In this document: piece by piece, positions 1-8,731 of the stretch | How the letters are laid out: every line of letters starts with the position of its first letter | Position numbering within the stretch: the first letter of the stretch is position 1 | The notes under the pieces: model-generated | The model's input: the letters and a program-made list of their open reading frames with translations, nothing else | Told to the model about the DNA's origin: nothing | Database searches by the model: none | Position numbers and translations under genes: made by a program | DNA from: Streptomyces roseicoloratus | GTDB taxonomy: Bacteria > Actinomycetota > Actinomycetes > Streptomycetales > Streptomycetaceae | Assembly (NCBI RefSeq): GCF_004117935.1 | Contig: NZ_SDOY01000144.1 | Coordinates: 124,001 to 188,000 of the forward strand | Length of the DNA stretch: 64,000 nt | Direction: 5' to 3'

Positions 1-181
1 GTCCGTGAATGTGGCTGTGCAGGGCCGGGGCCGACTTGACGCCATCACTCCCGGCAGCAGCGCCTTCGGAGGTGGTCCCGTCACCACAGGCGGCAAGGAG
101 GAGGGCACCCGCAGCAGCGGAGCCTACGGCGAAGAGTGAGCGGGTGCGCGGTCGGCGGAACGGATTCGTGAAGGAAGGCAT
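1..181 (-). CDS. Exported lipoprotein, N-terminal fragment
   Basis: The reading frame runs leftward off the window edge; about 60 residues are visible. An Arg-rich n-region is followed by a hydrophobic stretch and a lipobox ending LLLAAC at about residues 26-31, so a lipid-anchored extracytoplasmic protein is predicted. The visible part ends in HSHIHG. Streptomyces lipoproteins with a HIHGL-type start are often beta-propeller proteins of the F510_1955 glycosylhydrolase-like group, frequently near copper genes; that assignment is inference from a very short match. The ATG at 181 starts a clear signal peptide. The neighbouring DUF6153 gene on the same strand lies 59 bp upstream. Confidence 0.65.
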   Translation of the reverse strand, partial: MPSFTNPFRRPRTRSLFAVGSAAAGALLLAACGDGTTSEGAAAGSDGVKSAPALHSHIHG

Positions 182-240
182 GAGTGAATTACCTCGTGTG
201 TCGGTCGTACGGGGAGCCGCTGGCGGAAGCACGGGACGGT

Positions 241-669
241 CTATACCCGTAGGACCGGCAACCGGGCCAGGCTGAGTACTCGCGGCAATGGGGCGGGCCG
301 AAGCCAATGAGCGAACGCTGCCCCACTCGGAGGCGACCAGCCGGGGTGACGGGGGAGCGCAGGCCGAAGCAGTGAAGCGGCCGCCGAGCTGCTGATCGCT
401 CCGACGCACAGTGAGGACATGTCCGAACCATTGGACGGGCTGGTGACCGTCGACGAATGGCTGTACTGAGCAGACAGCTGCGATGAGCCGTCACTCGTAG
501 GTTCGTCGTGGGAGTGTCCCGCGCCGTGCGGGGTGGCGGACACGCCGTGGACCGGCGAGCCGTCCGCATGGCAGACGGTGTGCATGACGAGCGCGGCGAA
601 TGCGAGCACTCCGACGAGCAGGAGGCGCCCCAGGACACCGCCTGTGCGTACGTCTCTGCTCGCGTTCAC
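241..669 (-). CDS. DUF6153 family protein
   Basis: A 142-residue protein with one N-terminal hydrophobic segment (about residues 13-30), then a His/Ser-rich region with several SH/GH pairs and a Pro/Arg-rich tail ending in LPVLRV. This layout (short membrane or signal segment, His-rich middle, conserved C-terminal Leu/Val tail) is typical of the Streptomyces DUF6153 family, usually found near copper genes. No enzymatic motif is visible. The same-strand position next to a lipoprotein gene and downstream of copA suggests a metal-related envelope role, which is inference. Confidence 0.6.
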   Translation of the reverse strand: MNASRDVRTGGVLGRLLLVGVLAFAALVMHTVCHADGSPVHGVSATPHGAGHSHDEPTSDGSSQLSAQYSHSSTVTSPSNGSDMSSLCVGAISSSAAASLLRPALPRHPGWSPPSGAAFAHWLRPAPLPRVLSLARLPVLRV

Positions 670-884
670 GTTCGACCTCCGCGCGGGACACTATCAACCG
701 ACGCAGGGCGCCCTCTGTGGTGAAACCCACCATGGGACTCTGACGGCAGCCGGCCCGAGCACGTCATGGCGGGCACCTGATCACGATCAGAGATCCTCGG
801 GAGGACGCACCCAAGATCGCGACAGTCGCGTGGCTCATGAGACTGCATGGTGCATCAGGGGGGCGAGTGACCGGTGGAGCAAGG

Positions 885-920
885 AAGAGGGACGGACCCC
901 ATGGGGTCCGCCCCTCTTTG
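885..920 (-). terminator. Hairpin terminator after the copper ATPase
   Basis: Just beyond the ATPase stop codon lies a nearly perfect stem, GGACGGACCCC / GGGGTCCGTCC with an AT centre (about 891-914), extended by flanking AAAGAG / CTCTT. The strong symmetric stem would end leftward transcription from the ATPase gene. Confidence 0.6.
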
Positions 921-929
921 CCTACTGGC

Positions 930-3200
930 TTACTTGTCGGCGGCCTGGAAGCCGCGCAGGCGGAGGCTGTTGCCGACGACGAAGACCGAGGAGAAGGCCA
1001 TCGCGGCCCCCGCGATCATCGGGTTGAGCAGTCCGGCCGCGGCGAGCGGCAGGGCGGCCACGTTGTAGGCGAAGGCCCAGAAGAGGTTCGAGCGGATCGT
1101 GCCGAGGGTCTTGCGGGAGAGCCGGATCGCGTCGGCCGCGGCCCGCAGGTCTCCCCGTACGAGGGTCAGGTCGCCGGCCTCGATGGCGGCGTCCGTGCCG
1201 GTCCCCATCGCCAGGCCCAGGTCGGCCTGGGCGAGCGCGGCGGCGTCGTTCACGCCGTCGCCGACCATCGCGACCGAACGGCCGTCCGCCTGGAGCTTCT
1301 TGACGACGTCGACCTTGTCCTGCGGCATGACCTCCGCGATGACCTCGTCGATGCCGACCTCGGCGGCGACGGCCTCGGCGACGGCCTTGTTGTCGCCGGT
1401 GAGCAGGATCGGGGTGAGCCCGAGGGCGCGCAGCCGCCGGATGGCCTCGGGGCTGGTCTCCTTGACGGCGTCGGCGACCTCCAGGACCGCGCGGGCCTCG
1501 CCGTCCCAGGCCACGGCGATGGCGGTCTTGCCGGCCTTCTCCGCGGTGTCCTTGGCGGCCTTGAGCTCCGCCGGGAGGGCCATGGCCCACTCGTCGAGGA
1601 GCTTCTCGCGGCCGACGAGGACGGCGTGTCCTTCGACGATGCCCTGGACGCCGAGGCCGGGGATGTTGGCGAAGTCCTCGGGGGTGGGGAGCGTGCCGAC
1701 CTTGGCGGCGGCGCCGGTGGCGACGGCCTGGGCGATCGGGTGCTCGGAGGAGTGCTCCAGGGCGCCCGCGAGGCGCAGGACGTCGGTCTCGTCGGTGCCT
1801 TCGGCGGTGTGGACCTTGATGAGGGTCATGCGGCCGGTGGTGACGGTGCCGGTCTTGTCGAGGACGATCGTGTCGACCTTGCGGGTGGTCTCCAGGACCT
1901 CGGGGCCCTTGATGAGGATGCCGAGCTGGGCGCCGCGGCCGGTGCCGACCATGAGGGCGGTCGGGGTGGCCAGTCCGAGGGCGCAGGGGCAGGCGATGAT
2001 CAGGACGGCGACGGCGGCGGTGAAGGCGGCGGTGAGTCCCTGGCCGGTGCCGAGCCAGAAGCCGAGGGTGCCGAGCGCGAGCGCGATGACTACGGGTACG
2101 AAGACGGCCGAGATCCTGTCGGCGAGGCGCTGGGCGGCGGCCTTGCCGTTCTGGGCGTCCTCGACGAGCTTGGCCATGCGGGCGAGCTGGGTGTCGGAGC
2201 CGACGCGGGTGGCCTCGACGACGAGCCGGCCGCCGGCGTTCAGGGTGGCGCCGGTGACGGAGTCGCCGACGGAGACCTCGACCGGGACGGACTCGCCGGT
2301 GAGCATGGAGGCGTCCACGGCGGACGAGCCCTCGACGACGGTGCCGTCGGTGGCGATCTTCTCGCCCGGGCGGACCAGGAAGCGGTCCCCGACCTGGAGG
2401 TCGGCGGTCGGTACGGTGACCTCCTGGCCGCCCCGCAGGACGGTGACCTCCTTGGCGCCCAGCTGCATCAGCGCCTTGAGGGCGGCGCCCGCCTTGCGCT
2501 TCGAGCGGGCCTCGAAGTACCGGCCGGCCAGGATGAAGGCGGTGACGCCGGCCGCGGCCTCCAGGTAGATGTTCCCGGCGCCGTCGGAACGCGCGATGGT
2601 GAACTCGAAGGGGTGCGTCATCCCCGGCGTACCGGCCGTCCCGAAGAACAGCGCCCACAGCGACCAGAGGAACGCGGCGATCGTGCCGACCGAGATCAGG
2701 GTGTCCATGGTGGCCGCGCCGTGCCTGGCGTTGGTCCATGCGGCCTTGTGGAAGGGCCAGGCGGCGTAGACGACGACCGGCGCGGTGAGCGTGAGGCTCA
2801 GCCACTGCCAGTACTCGATCTGGAGGGCCGGGACCATCGCCATCGCGATGACCGGCACGGCGAGGGCGACGGCGGTGACCAGCCGCTGCTTGAGGGGCCG
2901 CAGCTCCTCGTCGGCCTTCTCCTCGTCGGAGGGGCCCTCGGGGGCGCCGGGGGCCGCGCTCTTCGGCGGCGCGGGCTCGGCGGCGGTGTAGCCGGTGGCC
3001 TCGACGGTCGCGATCAGGGCGGCGACGTCGATGTCGGCGTCGAAGGTGACCTTGGCCTTCTCGGTGGCGTAGTTGACGGTGGCCTCGACCCCGTCCATGC
3101 GGTTGAGCTTCTTCTCGATACGGGCCGCGCACGAGGCGCAGGTCATGCCGCCGATGGCGAGCTCGACCTGGGCGGTCCCGGCCGTCGTTGGGGTGCTCAT
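930..3200 (-). CDS. copA: Copper-translocating P1B-type ATPase
   Basis: A 756-residue copper-exporting ATPase of the inner membrane. One N-terminal HMA domain carries GMTCASC (Cys21, Cys24). The transmembrane CPC metal site, [11 protein letters not shown], lies at about residues 403-413. The phosphorylation motif DKTGT starts at Asp448, the HP motif reads SEHP, and the hinge MVGDGVND lies near 643-650. All residues needed for a Cu(I) P1B-1 pump are present and the length is normal. The start ATG is preceded by AGGAG-type spacing, and a one-domain HMA protein lies directly upstream on the same strand. The CsoR-like palindrome at 3474-3492 in front of that protein probably controls both genes. 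Confidence 0.95.
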   Translation of the reverse strand: MSTPTTAGTAQVELAIGGMTCASCAARIEKKLNRMDGVEATVNYATEKAKVTFDADIDVAALIATVEATGYTAAEPAPPKSAAPGAPEGPSDEEKADEELRPLKQRLVTAVALAVPVIAMAMVPALQIEYWQWLSLTLTAPVVVYAAWPFHKAAWTNARHGAATMDTLISVGTIAAFLWSLWALFFGTAGTPGMTHPFEFTIARSDGAGNIYLEAAAGVTAFILAGRYFEARSKRKAGAALKALMQLGAKEVTVLRGGQEVTVPTADLQVGDRFLVRPGEKIATDGTVVEGSSAVDASMLTGESVPVEVSVGDSVTGATLNAGGRLVVEATRVGSDTQLARMAKLVEDAQNGKAAAQRLADRISAVFVPVVIALALGTLGFWLGTGQGLTAAFTAAVAVLIIACPCALGLATPTALMVGTGRGAQLGILIKGPEVLETTRKVDTIVLDKTGTVTTGRMTLIKVHTAEGTDETDVLRLAGALEHSSEHPIAQAVATGAAAKVGTLPTPEDFANIPGLGVQGIVEGHAVLVGREKLLDEWAMALPAELKAAKDTAEKAGKTAIAVAWDGEARAVLEVADAVKETSPEAIRRLRALGLTPILLTGDNKAVAEAVAAEVGIDEVIAEVMPQDKVDVVKKLQADGRSVAMVGDGVNDAAALAQADLGLAMGTGTDAAIEAGDLTLVRGDLRAAADAIRLSRKTLGTIRSNLFWAFAYNVAALPLAAAGLLNPMIAGAAMAFSSVFVVGNSLRLRGFQAADK

Positions 3201-3228
3201 GACTAGCTCCTCGTGGTGAAGGCGGGAC

Positions 3229-3447
3229 TCAGGCGCGGCCGACGTAGTCGTAACCGGCGTCCTCGACGGTCTCTTCGATGAGCTTGTCGTCCAGCTCCAC
3301 CGCGCTGTTGATGGTGATCAGTCCGGTGGAGATCTCGACCTGCACGGTGTCGACGGCGTTGAGCTCCCGGAGCGCGCCACTGACGATCGCCTTGCAGTGA
3401 CCGCTGTTGACGCCGACGACCTTGTAGGTGGTGGAGTGCGCGGACAT
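3229..3447 (-). CDS. Small HMA-domain protein, CopZ-like with altered metal site
   Basis: A 72-residue protein with the beta-alpha-beta-beta-alpha-beta heavy-metal-associated fold of CopZ chaperones. The internal ATG at 3447 is preferred because GGAGGC lies just upstream and the product then begins at the usual HMA position. In place of the chaperone motif (M-x-C-x-x-C) the protein reads GVNSGHCKA: the first Cys is Ser and the Met is Val, leaving one Cys plus a His. It may still bind metal weakly or have a partner-binding role. It sits between the operators at 3474-3569 and copA, so it is probably the first gene of the copper operon. Confidence 0.85.
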   Translation of the reverse strand: MSAHSTTYKVVGVNSGHCKAIVSGALRELNAVDTVQVEISTGLITINSAVELDDKLIEETVEDAGYDYVGRA

Positions 3448-3473
3448 GGGGGCCTCCTGGGCCTTCGGAGATT

Positions 3474-3492
3474 GATACCCCCCTGGGGTATC
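3474..3492. promoter_or_regulatory. CsoR-like copper operator 1
   Basis: GATACCCCCCTGGGGTATC is an almost perfect palindrome of the G/C-tract type bound by CsoR copper sensors (ATACCCC...GGGGTAT). It lies 27 bp upstream of the HMA gene, where it would cover the leftward promoter. No csoR gene is in the window. Confidence 0.75.
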
Positions 3493-3552
3493 TCGTTGAG
3501 ACAGGTATACCCCCAACGGTCCTGTCGATGCAAGCCGGATGGGGGTGAATTA

Positions 3553-3569
3553 ATACCCATAGGGGGTAT
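3553..3569. promoter_or_regulatory. CsoR-like copper operator 2
   Basis: ATACCCATAGGGGGTAT is a second, slightly less perfect copy of the same palindrome, facing the rightward DUF2182 gene that starts at 3669. With operator 1 it suggests copper control of both directions. Confidence 0.65.
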
Positions 3570-3668
3570 GGTGAGCTGTGGTGATGGCCATACGCGGTGA
3601 CTCGGGGCGCTCACGATCCGGATCTGTGCTGTGCTGGAAACGTCAGCGTGTCCTTCTGGAGGAGCGCC

Positions 3669-4508
3669 ATGCCGCATCCACGCGCTGCGCCTTCGGCGGC
3701 CGTCGACTCTCGCGCTCTGCTGCCGAGGCGGGATCTGGCTTTCGCCTGGGTGCTGATGTTTCTGCTCGCCGCCCTGGCATGGGCGCTGACTGTGGGCCAG
3801 GCGCGTGGCATGGCGATGGGCCCGGGCGCGATGGGGCTGGCGCTCCCCGTATTCCTGCTGCTGTGGCTCGTGATGATGGTGGCGATGATGTTTCCCTCGG
3901 TGGCGCCGGTGGCCATCACCTGGGGACACGCCATCGGGCGCCAGTCATCCGGGGTGGTCCGTGCCGTGCGCACCACGGCGTTCGTTGGCGGCTATCTGTT
4001 CGTATGGACGACCTTCGGCCTCGCCGCGTACGGCCTGCTCACGCTGACGGCCGACCTGGTGCGCGACCATCCCGATGCCGGGCGCTGGATTGGTGCCGGC
4101 GCGTTCCTTGTTGCCGGAGTGCAGCAGTTGGGGCCGTTGAAGGGGGTCTGCCTCCGGCACTGTCGGTCCCCGATGTTCCAGCTCCTGCGGTACTCGCGTT
4201 TCCGGCCCCGGTTGCGTGACCTCCGGGTCGGTGCCCATCACGGGCTCTACTGCCTGGGGTGCTGCTGGGGACTGATGATCGTGCTCATCCCGCTCGGGGT
4301 GATGAACGTCGCGGCCATGGCTGGGCTGGCCGCGGTCATCTTCCTGGAGAAGCTGTGGCGCTACGGTCCCTGGCTCGGCCGCGCGGTCGGAATCGCCTTC
4401 CTGGTCCTCGCCTTCCTCGCTGTCCTCGCACCGTTCCAGGACTGGCTTCTCCCTGGGCTCGGAGCAGATGGGGCCCCCATGGATCCCACGATGCCCGGGG
4501 GTATGTAG
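3669..4508 (+). CDS. DUF2182 integral membrane protein
   Basis: A 279-residue protein with about six or seven hydrophobic spans, matching the DUF2182 family (predicted metal-binding membrane proteins). Met-rich runs (MMVAMMFP, MNVAAMAG) and a GVCLRHC / CLGCCWG Cys cluster are visible; these are plausible soft-metal ligands. The ATG at 3669 is chosen because GGAGGAG lies 6 bp upstream and the earlier in-frame part looks non-native. It is convergent with a DUF1326 gene, a common partner of DUF2182. The upstream CsoR-like site implies copper response. The biochemical role is unknown. Confidence 0.85.
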   Translation: MPHPRAAPSAAVDSRALLPRRDLAFAWVLMFLLAALAWALTVGQARGMAMGPGAMGLALPVFLLLWLVMMVAMMFPSVAPVAITWGHAIGRQSSGVVRAVRTTAFVGGYLFVWTTFGLAAYGLLTLTADLVRDHPDAGRWIGAGAFLVAGVQQLGPLKGVCLRHCRSPMFQLLRYSRFRPRLRDLRVGAHHGLYCLGCCWGLMIVLIPLGVMNVAAMAGLAAVIFLEKLWRYGPWLGRAVGIAFLVLAFLAVLAPFQDWLLPGLGADGAPMDPTMPGGM

Positions 4509-4527
4509 AGCTCCCGTCCGTGTGCCG

Positions 4528-5151
4528 TTACCCTCGACCCGTCGGAGCGCCCTCCGCCTGTTCGGTGGAGAAGGAGAAGTCGCCGAGCTCGCCGTACGCG
4601 CCCTCGAAGGCCAGGCCGAACGCGTCGGAACGGCCCTTGGAGGTCCCGAGCGTGAACTCCGGCGAGAAGCCGAATAGAGCGTTCTTCATGGTGGTCGGTG
4701 TTCCGTCGGGTCCGCGAAGCGCCGTGAACTCGATGTCGCTTCGGCCGCCCACGGAGAGGCGGGGCTTCTCACCGTCCGAGAGCGAGACGTCAGCCCGCTC
4801 CATACCCAGGTACTCGCCGAAGAACTGGGACAGCTCGCCGAACGGTCCGCCCGCGCGGCCGGAGACGATGGTGTCGATCGCCTCCGCCTGGTCGTCGCTC
4901 GCGCCGCCGTCCACGACGATGCCGACCTTCCAGTTGCCCGATGTCAGATTGGACGGGAACTCGTTGTACAGCGCGAAGTCCACACCGGACAGATCGACGT
5001 CGTCCAGTTGGCCCTCGGATATGTGGAAGACACCTACTCCCAGGCACTCCTCCCGGCCCTTCGCGTCGCGCGGCTTTGCATCGACGGCACAGCCGCAGAC
5101 CAAGGCGCACGAGCAACCGGCGATGTAGTTGCCGGCGATGGTCCATGTCAT
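4528..5151 (-). CDS. DUF1326 domain protein
   Basis: A 207-residue cytosolic protein. The N-terminus MTWTIAGNYIAGCSCALVCG is the signature of DUF1326, with a Cys-rich CSCALVCGC segment at about residues 13-21 that could bind a metal. The rest is a mixed alpha/beta domain without known catalytic residues. It ends 19 bp from the DUF2182 stop codon in convergent orientation. DUF1326 and DUF2182 genes often occur together, so a joint metal-handling role is likely but unproven. Confidence 0.85.
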   Translation of the reverse strand: MTWTIAGNYIAGCSCALVCGCAVDAKPRDAKGREECLGVGVFHISEGQLDDVDLSGVDFALYNEFPSNLTSGNWKVGIVVDGGASDDQAEAIDTIVSGRAGGPFGELSQFFGEYLGMERADVSLSDGEKPRLSVGGRSDIEFTALRGPDGTPTTMKNALFGFSPEFTLGTSKGRSDAFGLAFEGAYGELGDFSFSTEQAEGAPTGRG

Positions 5152-5881
5152 GACGTGCTCCTCCTGTTGGGACGTCCGCCCGAGGTGACGAGCGGCGCGG
5201 GGGAGCGTTGTCGGGGCGGGGAGCGTGCGCTCCGAGGAGGGTGCAGCGCAAGGCGACGGCCGGTGGGCTGGTCGTGCACTCTCTGCAGCAGGCCATGGCC
5301 CGGGACTGGCCGGCGTGCTGTTGTCCGGATCATCCGGGAAGCGTCCATCATGAGCTGCGCATCCGGAAGTGTCGGAGCTCCCAGACCTGTCGGCGTTCCG
5401 GAGAGCGTCTCCTCCCCTTCCACGCTAGGCGGGTGCTCGTGGTCCTGCAATCACGGCCCCGCAGCCCTCGACGCCCGTGGCGCGATAGTGGGTCGGTGGA
5501 GAGCGGAAGGAGGCGGGGCAGCGGGCTGACCTCGGAGGGTGGTCACAAGGTTGCTCATCGCCATGATCGCGACACCCGTTGCGGTGCTCCTGATTCCTCG
5601 TGCGCGGGACGGCAGGACCGGGCGCGCACCGCGGGGTACGCCGAGCGCGTGGGGGAGGGGGATTCGCTCGTCATGCCTCGCGCCTCCAGAGCAACGCCCG
5701 GTCCTTGCCGTTCGGGCGCTGACTCCCGTGCCGCCGGGGCCACGCCGCGAGCATCATCCTGATGCAGAGCCCAACCCCTGGCCAAGCAGCACCCGTTGCG
5801 TAAAGACGCGATGGCGCGATGACGCCACCTCCTCGATTGAGGCAGTGGCGTCGGAGCGCCTGGAGCACCGTTCGGGAGGGC
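5152..5881. other. 730-bp stretch without a convincing gene
   Basis: Reading frames here have no domain, no ribosome-binding site and no codon bias like the neighbours. The left part must hold the leftward promoter of the DUF1326 gene. The right part holds copy 1 of a direct repeat described separately. A decayed gene cannot be excluded. Confidence 0.5.
5607..5757 (+). repeat. Long direct repeat, copy 1
   Basis: About 150 bp here match 61056-61209 in the same orientation, at roughly four bases in five by eye. Both copies begin GGACGGCAGGACCGGGCG and share CACCGCGGGGTACG and CATGCCTCGCG. On the reverse strand both can encode a shared RES-PER-GPGV peptide before the frames diverge, so they may be remnants of one gene or mobile element. 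Confidence 0.65.
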
Positions 5882-6508
5882 TCAGGGCAGGAGCTGGCGT
5901 ACGAGGGTGTCCGTCGCCCAGTGCTCCCAGCGCGACGCGGACCATCCTCGGTTGTTCACCAGGAGACCGTACGTCTCGGGGCCGAGCACGGTTGTCGCGA
6001 TGTCCGCGGCCGACATGGCGTCATGACCGTCCCGGAGGCCGGAGTCGACCTTGTCGACGAGGGACTGCGCGAAGCGCAGTTGGACGGTGTGTCGTTGGTG
6101 CAGGTTCGCCCGCCACAGCTCGGCGAGCTCCGGATCGGCGGCCGCCGCGCCGCGTACCACTTCCAGGACGGATGCGGCGCGTTCGAGGATGTGGCGCGCG
6201 CCGACGGTCTGCAGGGCGAGTTGGGTCGCCGGATCGGGCTCCGCGAGGATCTCGCGGGCCCAGGGGCGGTCGAGCGTGGCGACCGGGTCCGTGTCGCCGG
6301 CGATGGCGGTGTCCAGGACCTCCTTCAGCAGGGTCCGCTTGTTTCCGAAGGTGAAGTAGACGGTCTGCACACCGACTTCAGCGGCGCGGGCGATGTCCTC
6401 CACGGTTGTCCGTGCCCAACCTCGTTCGGTGAACAGCTCCGTCGCGGCGTCGATCATCCGCAGCCTCGTGCGGCGCGCCTTCTCGGCCCGAGTCAGGGGT
6501 GCAGTCAC
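5882..6508 (-). CDS. TetR/AcrR-family transcriptional regulator
   Basis: A 208-residue repressor-type protein. The N-terminal helix-turn-helix is clear: RLRMIDAATELFTERGW followed by TTVEDIARAAEVGVQTVYF at about residues 15-55. The C-terminal ligand domain is helical and of usual length. The gene is divergent from an oxidoreductase gene. The 70-bp intergenic region holds two copies of a 17-bp palindrome (6546-6562, 6572-6588), the expected arrangement for a TetR protein repressing itself and its neighbour. The ligand is unknown. Confidence 0.9.
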   Translation of the reverse strand: MTAPLTRAEKARRTRLRMIDAATELFTERGWARTTVEDIARAAEVGVQTVYFTFGNKRTLLKEVLDTAIAGDTDPVATLDRPWAREILAEPDPATQLALQTVGARHILERAASVLEVVRGAAAADPELAELWRANLHQRHTVQLRFAQSLVDKVDSGLRDGHDAMSAADIATTVLGPETYGLLVNNRGWSASRWEHWATDTLVRQLLP

Positions 6509-6545
6509 CAGTGCCGCCGCCTTCGTGATCGCAGGATGTATTTCA

Positions 6546-6588
6546 CTGTAGTGAGACTACAGCGTGGTTTACTGGAGTGTGACTACAG
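6546..6588. promoter_or_regulatory. Paired TetR-type operators
   Basis: CTGTAGTGAGACTACAG (6546-6562) and CTGGAGTGTGACTACAG (6572-6588) are near-identical palindromes with centres 26 bp apart. They fill the gap between the divergent TetR and oxidoreductase genes, and the second overlaps the likely translation start of the oxidoreductase. Two dimers on adjacent faces is the simplest reading. Confidence 0.75.
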
Positions 6589-7601
6589 CGAATGGTGTGT
6601 CGACTGGCCGGGTTCTCGTCGTCGGTGGCTACGGCGCCGTGGGCGGAGTCGTGACGGAGGCCCTCTCGGTCTGGTTCCCGGGGCGGGTGGTGCCGGCGGG
6701 ACGGGACGAGGCCCGCGCCCGGCGGCTCGGCGGGGTACGCGTAGACCTGACCGACCCGGCAGGCTTCGCGAAGGTGCTGGACGAGCTGGGTGACGTCGCG
6801 GTGGTGGTGTTCTGCGTCGAGCCACCGGATGCCGGGCCGGCGCGTCTCTGCCTCGAGCGTGGGATTCACCTCGTCGATGTCGGTGCCGACCACCGGCTAC
6901 TCCAAGCGGTCGCAGACCTGGACGGCCTCGCTGCCCGAGCGGGGGCCGCGGCGGTGCTGAGCGTGGGCCTCGCGCCCGGGCTGACCAATCTGCTCGCCCT
7001 GCGGGTCCACGAGGAGGTCGGTGGGGCCGAGCGCATCGACCTGACCGTGCTGCTTGGCACGGGGGAGCGGCACGGGGACGACGCCGTGCGATGGACGGTC
7101 GCCGGTCTGAGCGAACCCGTCACCGCCCGCCCGCGGCGGATCGAGCTGCCCGGCTACGGCACGCGGACCGCGCACCACTTCCCCTTCTCCGACCAGCACA
7201 CCCTGAGGCAAACCCTCGGCGTCGCGGAGGCGACTACTCGCCTCTGCCTGGACTCCCGCCCGCTCACGGCCGCCCTCTTCGCACTGCGCCGAACCGGTCT
7301 GGTGCGACAGCAGAGCCTGCTCACCAGTGTCTTCACCCGTGTGCACATCGGCGGCGACGGCTTCGCGGTTCGAGCCGACGCCGAGCGCGACGGCCGGCGT
7401 GTTTCCTGGGCGCTCACCGGTCATGGCCAAAGCCGAGTGTCAGGGCTGGTGGCCGCCCACGTCAGCCGGACACTCCTCACCGGACGCGTATGCCCGGGGG
7501 TCCATCACATCGAGCAGATCCCCGGATTGGCGGACCTGCCCGAGCGGCTCATGCCCGATGGGATCGCCGTCCGGCGTCCGGTGACCGGAGCACGGCAGTG
7601 A
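6579..7601 (+). CDS. Saccharopine dehydrogenase-like NAD(P)-binding protein
   Basis: A protein of about 340 residues with an N-terminal Rossmann fold: GRVLVVGGYGAVGGVV gives the dinucleotide-binding GxGxxG-type loop. The layout (nucleotide-binding half, then a substrate half containing VGLAPGLTNLLAL) matches saccharopine dehydrogenase/LYS9-like proteins of unknown substrate. The start is uncertain: GTG codons at 6564, 6579 and 6597 are possible and none has a good ribosome-binding site. The first two overlap the TetR-type operators. Probably induced when the divergent TetR protein binds its ligand. Confidence 0.75.
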   Translation: MTTANGVSTGRVLVVGGYGAVGGVVTEALSVWFPGRVVPAGRDEARARRLGGVRVDLTDPAGFAKVLDELGDVAVVVFCVEPPDAGPARLCLERGIHLVDVGADHRLLQAVADLDGLAARAGAAAVLSVGLAPGLTNLLALRVHEEVGGAERIDLTVLLGTGERHGDDAVRWTVAGLSEPVTARPRRIELPGYGTRTAHHFPFSDQHTLRQTLGVAEATTRLCLDSRPLTAALFALRRTGLVRQQSLLTSVFTRVHIGGDGFAVRADAERDGRRVSWALTGHGQSRVSGLVAAHVSRTLLTGRVCPGVHHIEQIPGLADLPERLMPDGIAVRRPVTGARQ

Positions 7602-7797
7602 CCGGTGTCCGGGAAGTCGCCGTCGGCACCGCCTGAGGCAGCCCGGCTCATGCTCCTTCCATAACCGGGCTGTCGACACGAGACCCGCGGCCCCGCATCC
7701 TCACGTGTTCTTCACAGGATCGAGGTCCTTCACGGAAACAATTCAGACTTCGACCGGCGTTAGTGATCTCCTGGCAAAGAAGGGGGAGGTGCTGGTC

Positions 7798-8670
7798 CTG
7801 AAGCTGTTTCACGCGATGAATGGAGGCATGACGGAGGTCGTGCCGCGTCTTGCCGAGGTCGAGTCGGATGTGCAGAACCTCGTTGAGACGAACATGGAGA
7901 CGATGCTGGGCGTTCGCTTCCTGGCGAGCGAGTACAGCACCGGGCGGGTCCACGGTGGGCGGATCGACTCGCTCGGGCTGGATGAGAACGGCTCCCCGGT
8001 GATTGTGGAGTACAAACGCGGGATCGACCCCGGTGTGATCAACCAGGGGCTCTTCTACCTGGCGTGGCTCGTGGACCACAAAGAGGAGTTCAGGCGTCTG
8101 GTCCGCGACCGCCTCGGGGCCTCGGCCGCCGCGCAGGTCCTCTGGGGCACGCCTCGGCTGGTCTGCGTGGCCGGAGACTTCACCCGCTATGACGTGCATG
8201 CCGTGCGCGAGCACCGGCGCAGCATCGACCTGGTTCGCTACCGCTTCTTCGGCAAGGACCTGATCGGTCTGGAGACTGTGGCTTCCGTTTCGGCTCGAAC
8301 GTCTGCGTCGAAGCGCGTGCGTCAGGGTGCTGCTACGCATCCGTCCGCCAATGGCCGGCTCGGTGCGCTGGCAGCAGCGGTCGACGAGGTTCTGCTCGGC
8401 CTCGGCGACGGCATCACCCGAGTCCAGCGCAAGCAGTACCGCGCGTACCAGCGCCTACGGAACTTCGCCTGCGTCTGCCCGCCGCAGAAGACCAAGCTCC
8501 TCGTCTACCTGAAGGCCGACCCGAGTGAGGTCGAACTCGTCCCCGGCTTCACCCGGGACGTGACCGGACTCGGGCACCACGGCACGGGCGATCTGGAGGT
8601 GCAGCTGCGCTCCGAGCGAGACCTGGAGCGGGCGCAGGACCTGTTCCGCGCGAGCTACGCGGCAGCATGA
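7798..8670 (+). CDS. NucS-like / DUF5655 protein
   Basis: A protein of about 290 residues. The N-terminal part has the PD-(D/E)xK-like core RIDSLGLDENGSPVIVEYKR (Asp, then Glu-x-Lys), as in NucS-related domains; the C-terminal part resembles DUF5655. Family members usually begin M-K/S-L-F. Here the same residues KLFHAMNGG follow a CTG at 7798 that lies 8 bp after GGGGGAGG, so a CTG start is proposed. A longer frame from GTG at 7705 is the alternative. Nuclease activity is inferred, not shown. It stands alone between two unrelated genes. Confidence 0.7.
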   Translation: MKLFHAMNGGMTEVVPRLAEVESDVQNLVETNMETMLGVRFLASEYSTGRVHGGRIDSLGLDENGSPVIVEYKRGIDPGVINQGLFYLAWLVDHKEEFRRLVRDRLGASAAAQVLWGTPRLVCVAGDFTRYDVHAVREHRRSIDLVRYRFFGKDLIGLETVASVSARTSASKRVRQGAATHPSANGRLGALAAAVDEVLLGLGDGITRVQRKQYRAYQRLRNFACVCPPQKTKLLVYLKADPSEVELVPGFTRDVTGLGHHGTGDLEVQLRSERDLERAQDLFRASYAAA

Positions 8671-8731
8671 AATGCCCACGGCCGCGTAGCCCACGAGCGG
8701 CTCGACCTCTCGGCTCGAACCGCTGCGGTCG

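Noticed and set aside
837-3206. Open frame of about 790 codons opposite copA
   Set aside because: High-GC shadow of the copper ATPase; the product is Gly/Arg/Asp low-complexity, with no domain and no ribosome-binding site.
5148-5450. Possible 100-residue leftward protein upstream of the DUF1326 gene
   Set aside because: No ribosome-binding site, no fold signal, overlaps the expected promoter; codon use is not biased like the neighbours.
5539-6354. Plus-strand frame starting with a hydrophobic segment (LLIAMIATPVAVLLIP)
   Set aside because: The rest is Arg/Pro-rich noise overlapping the TetR gene antisense; the hydrophobic part is probably chance.
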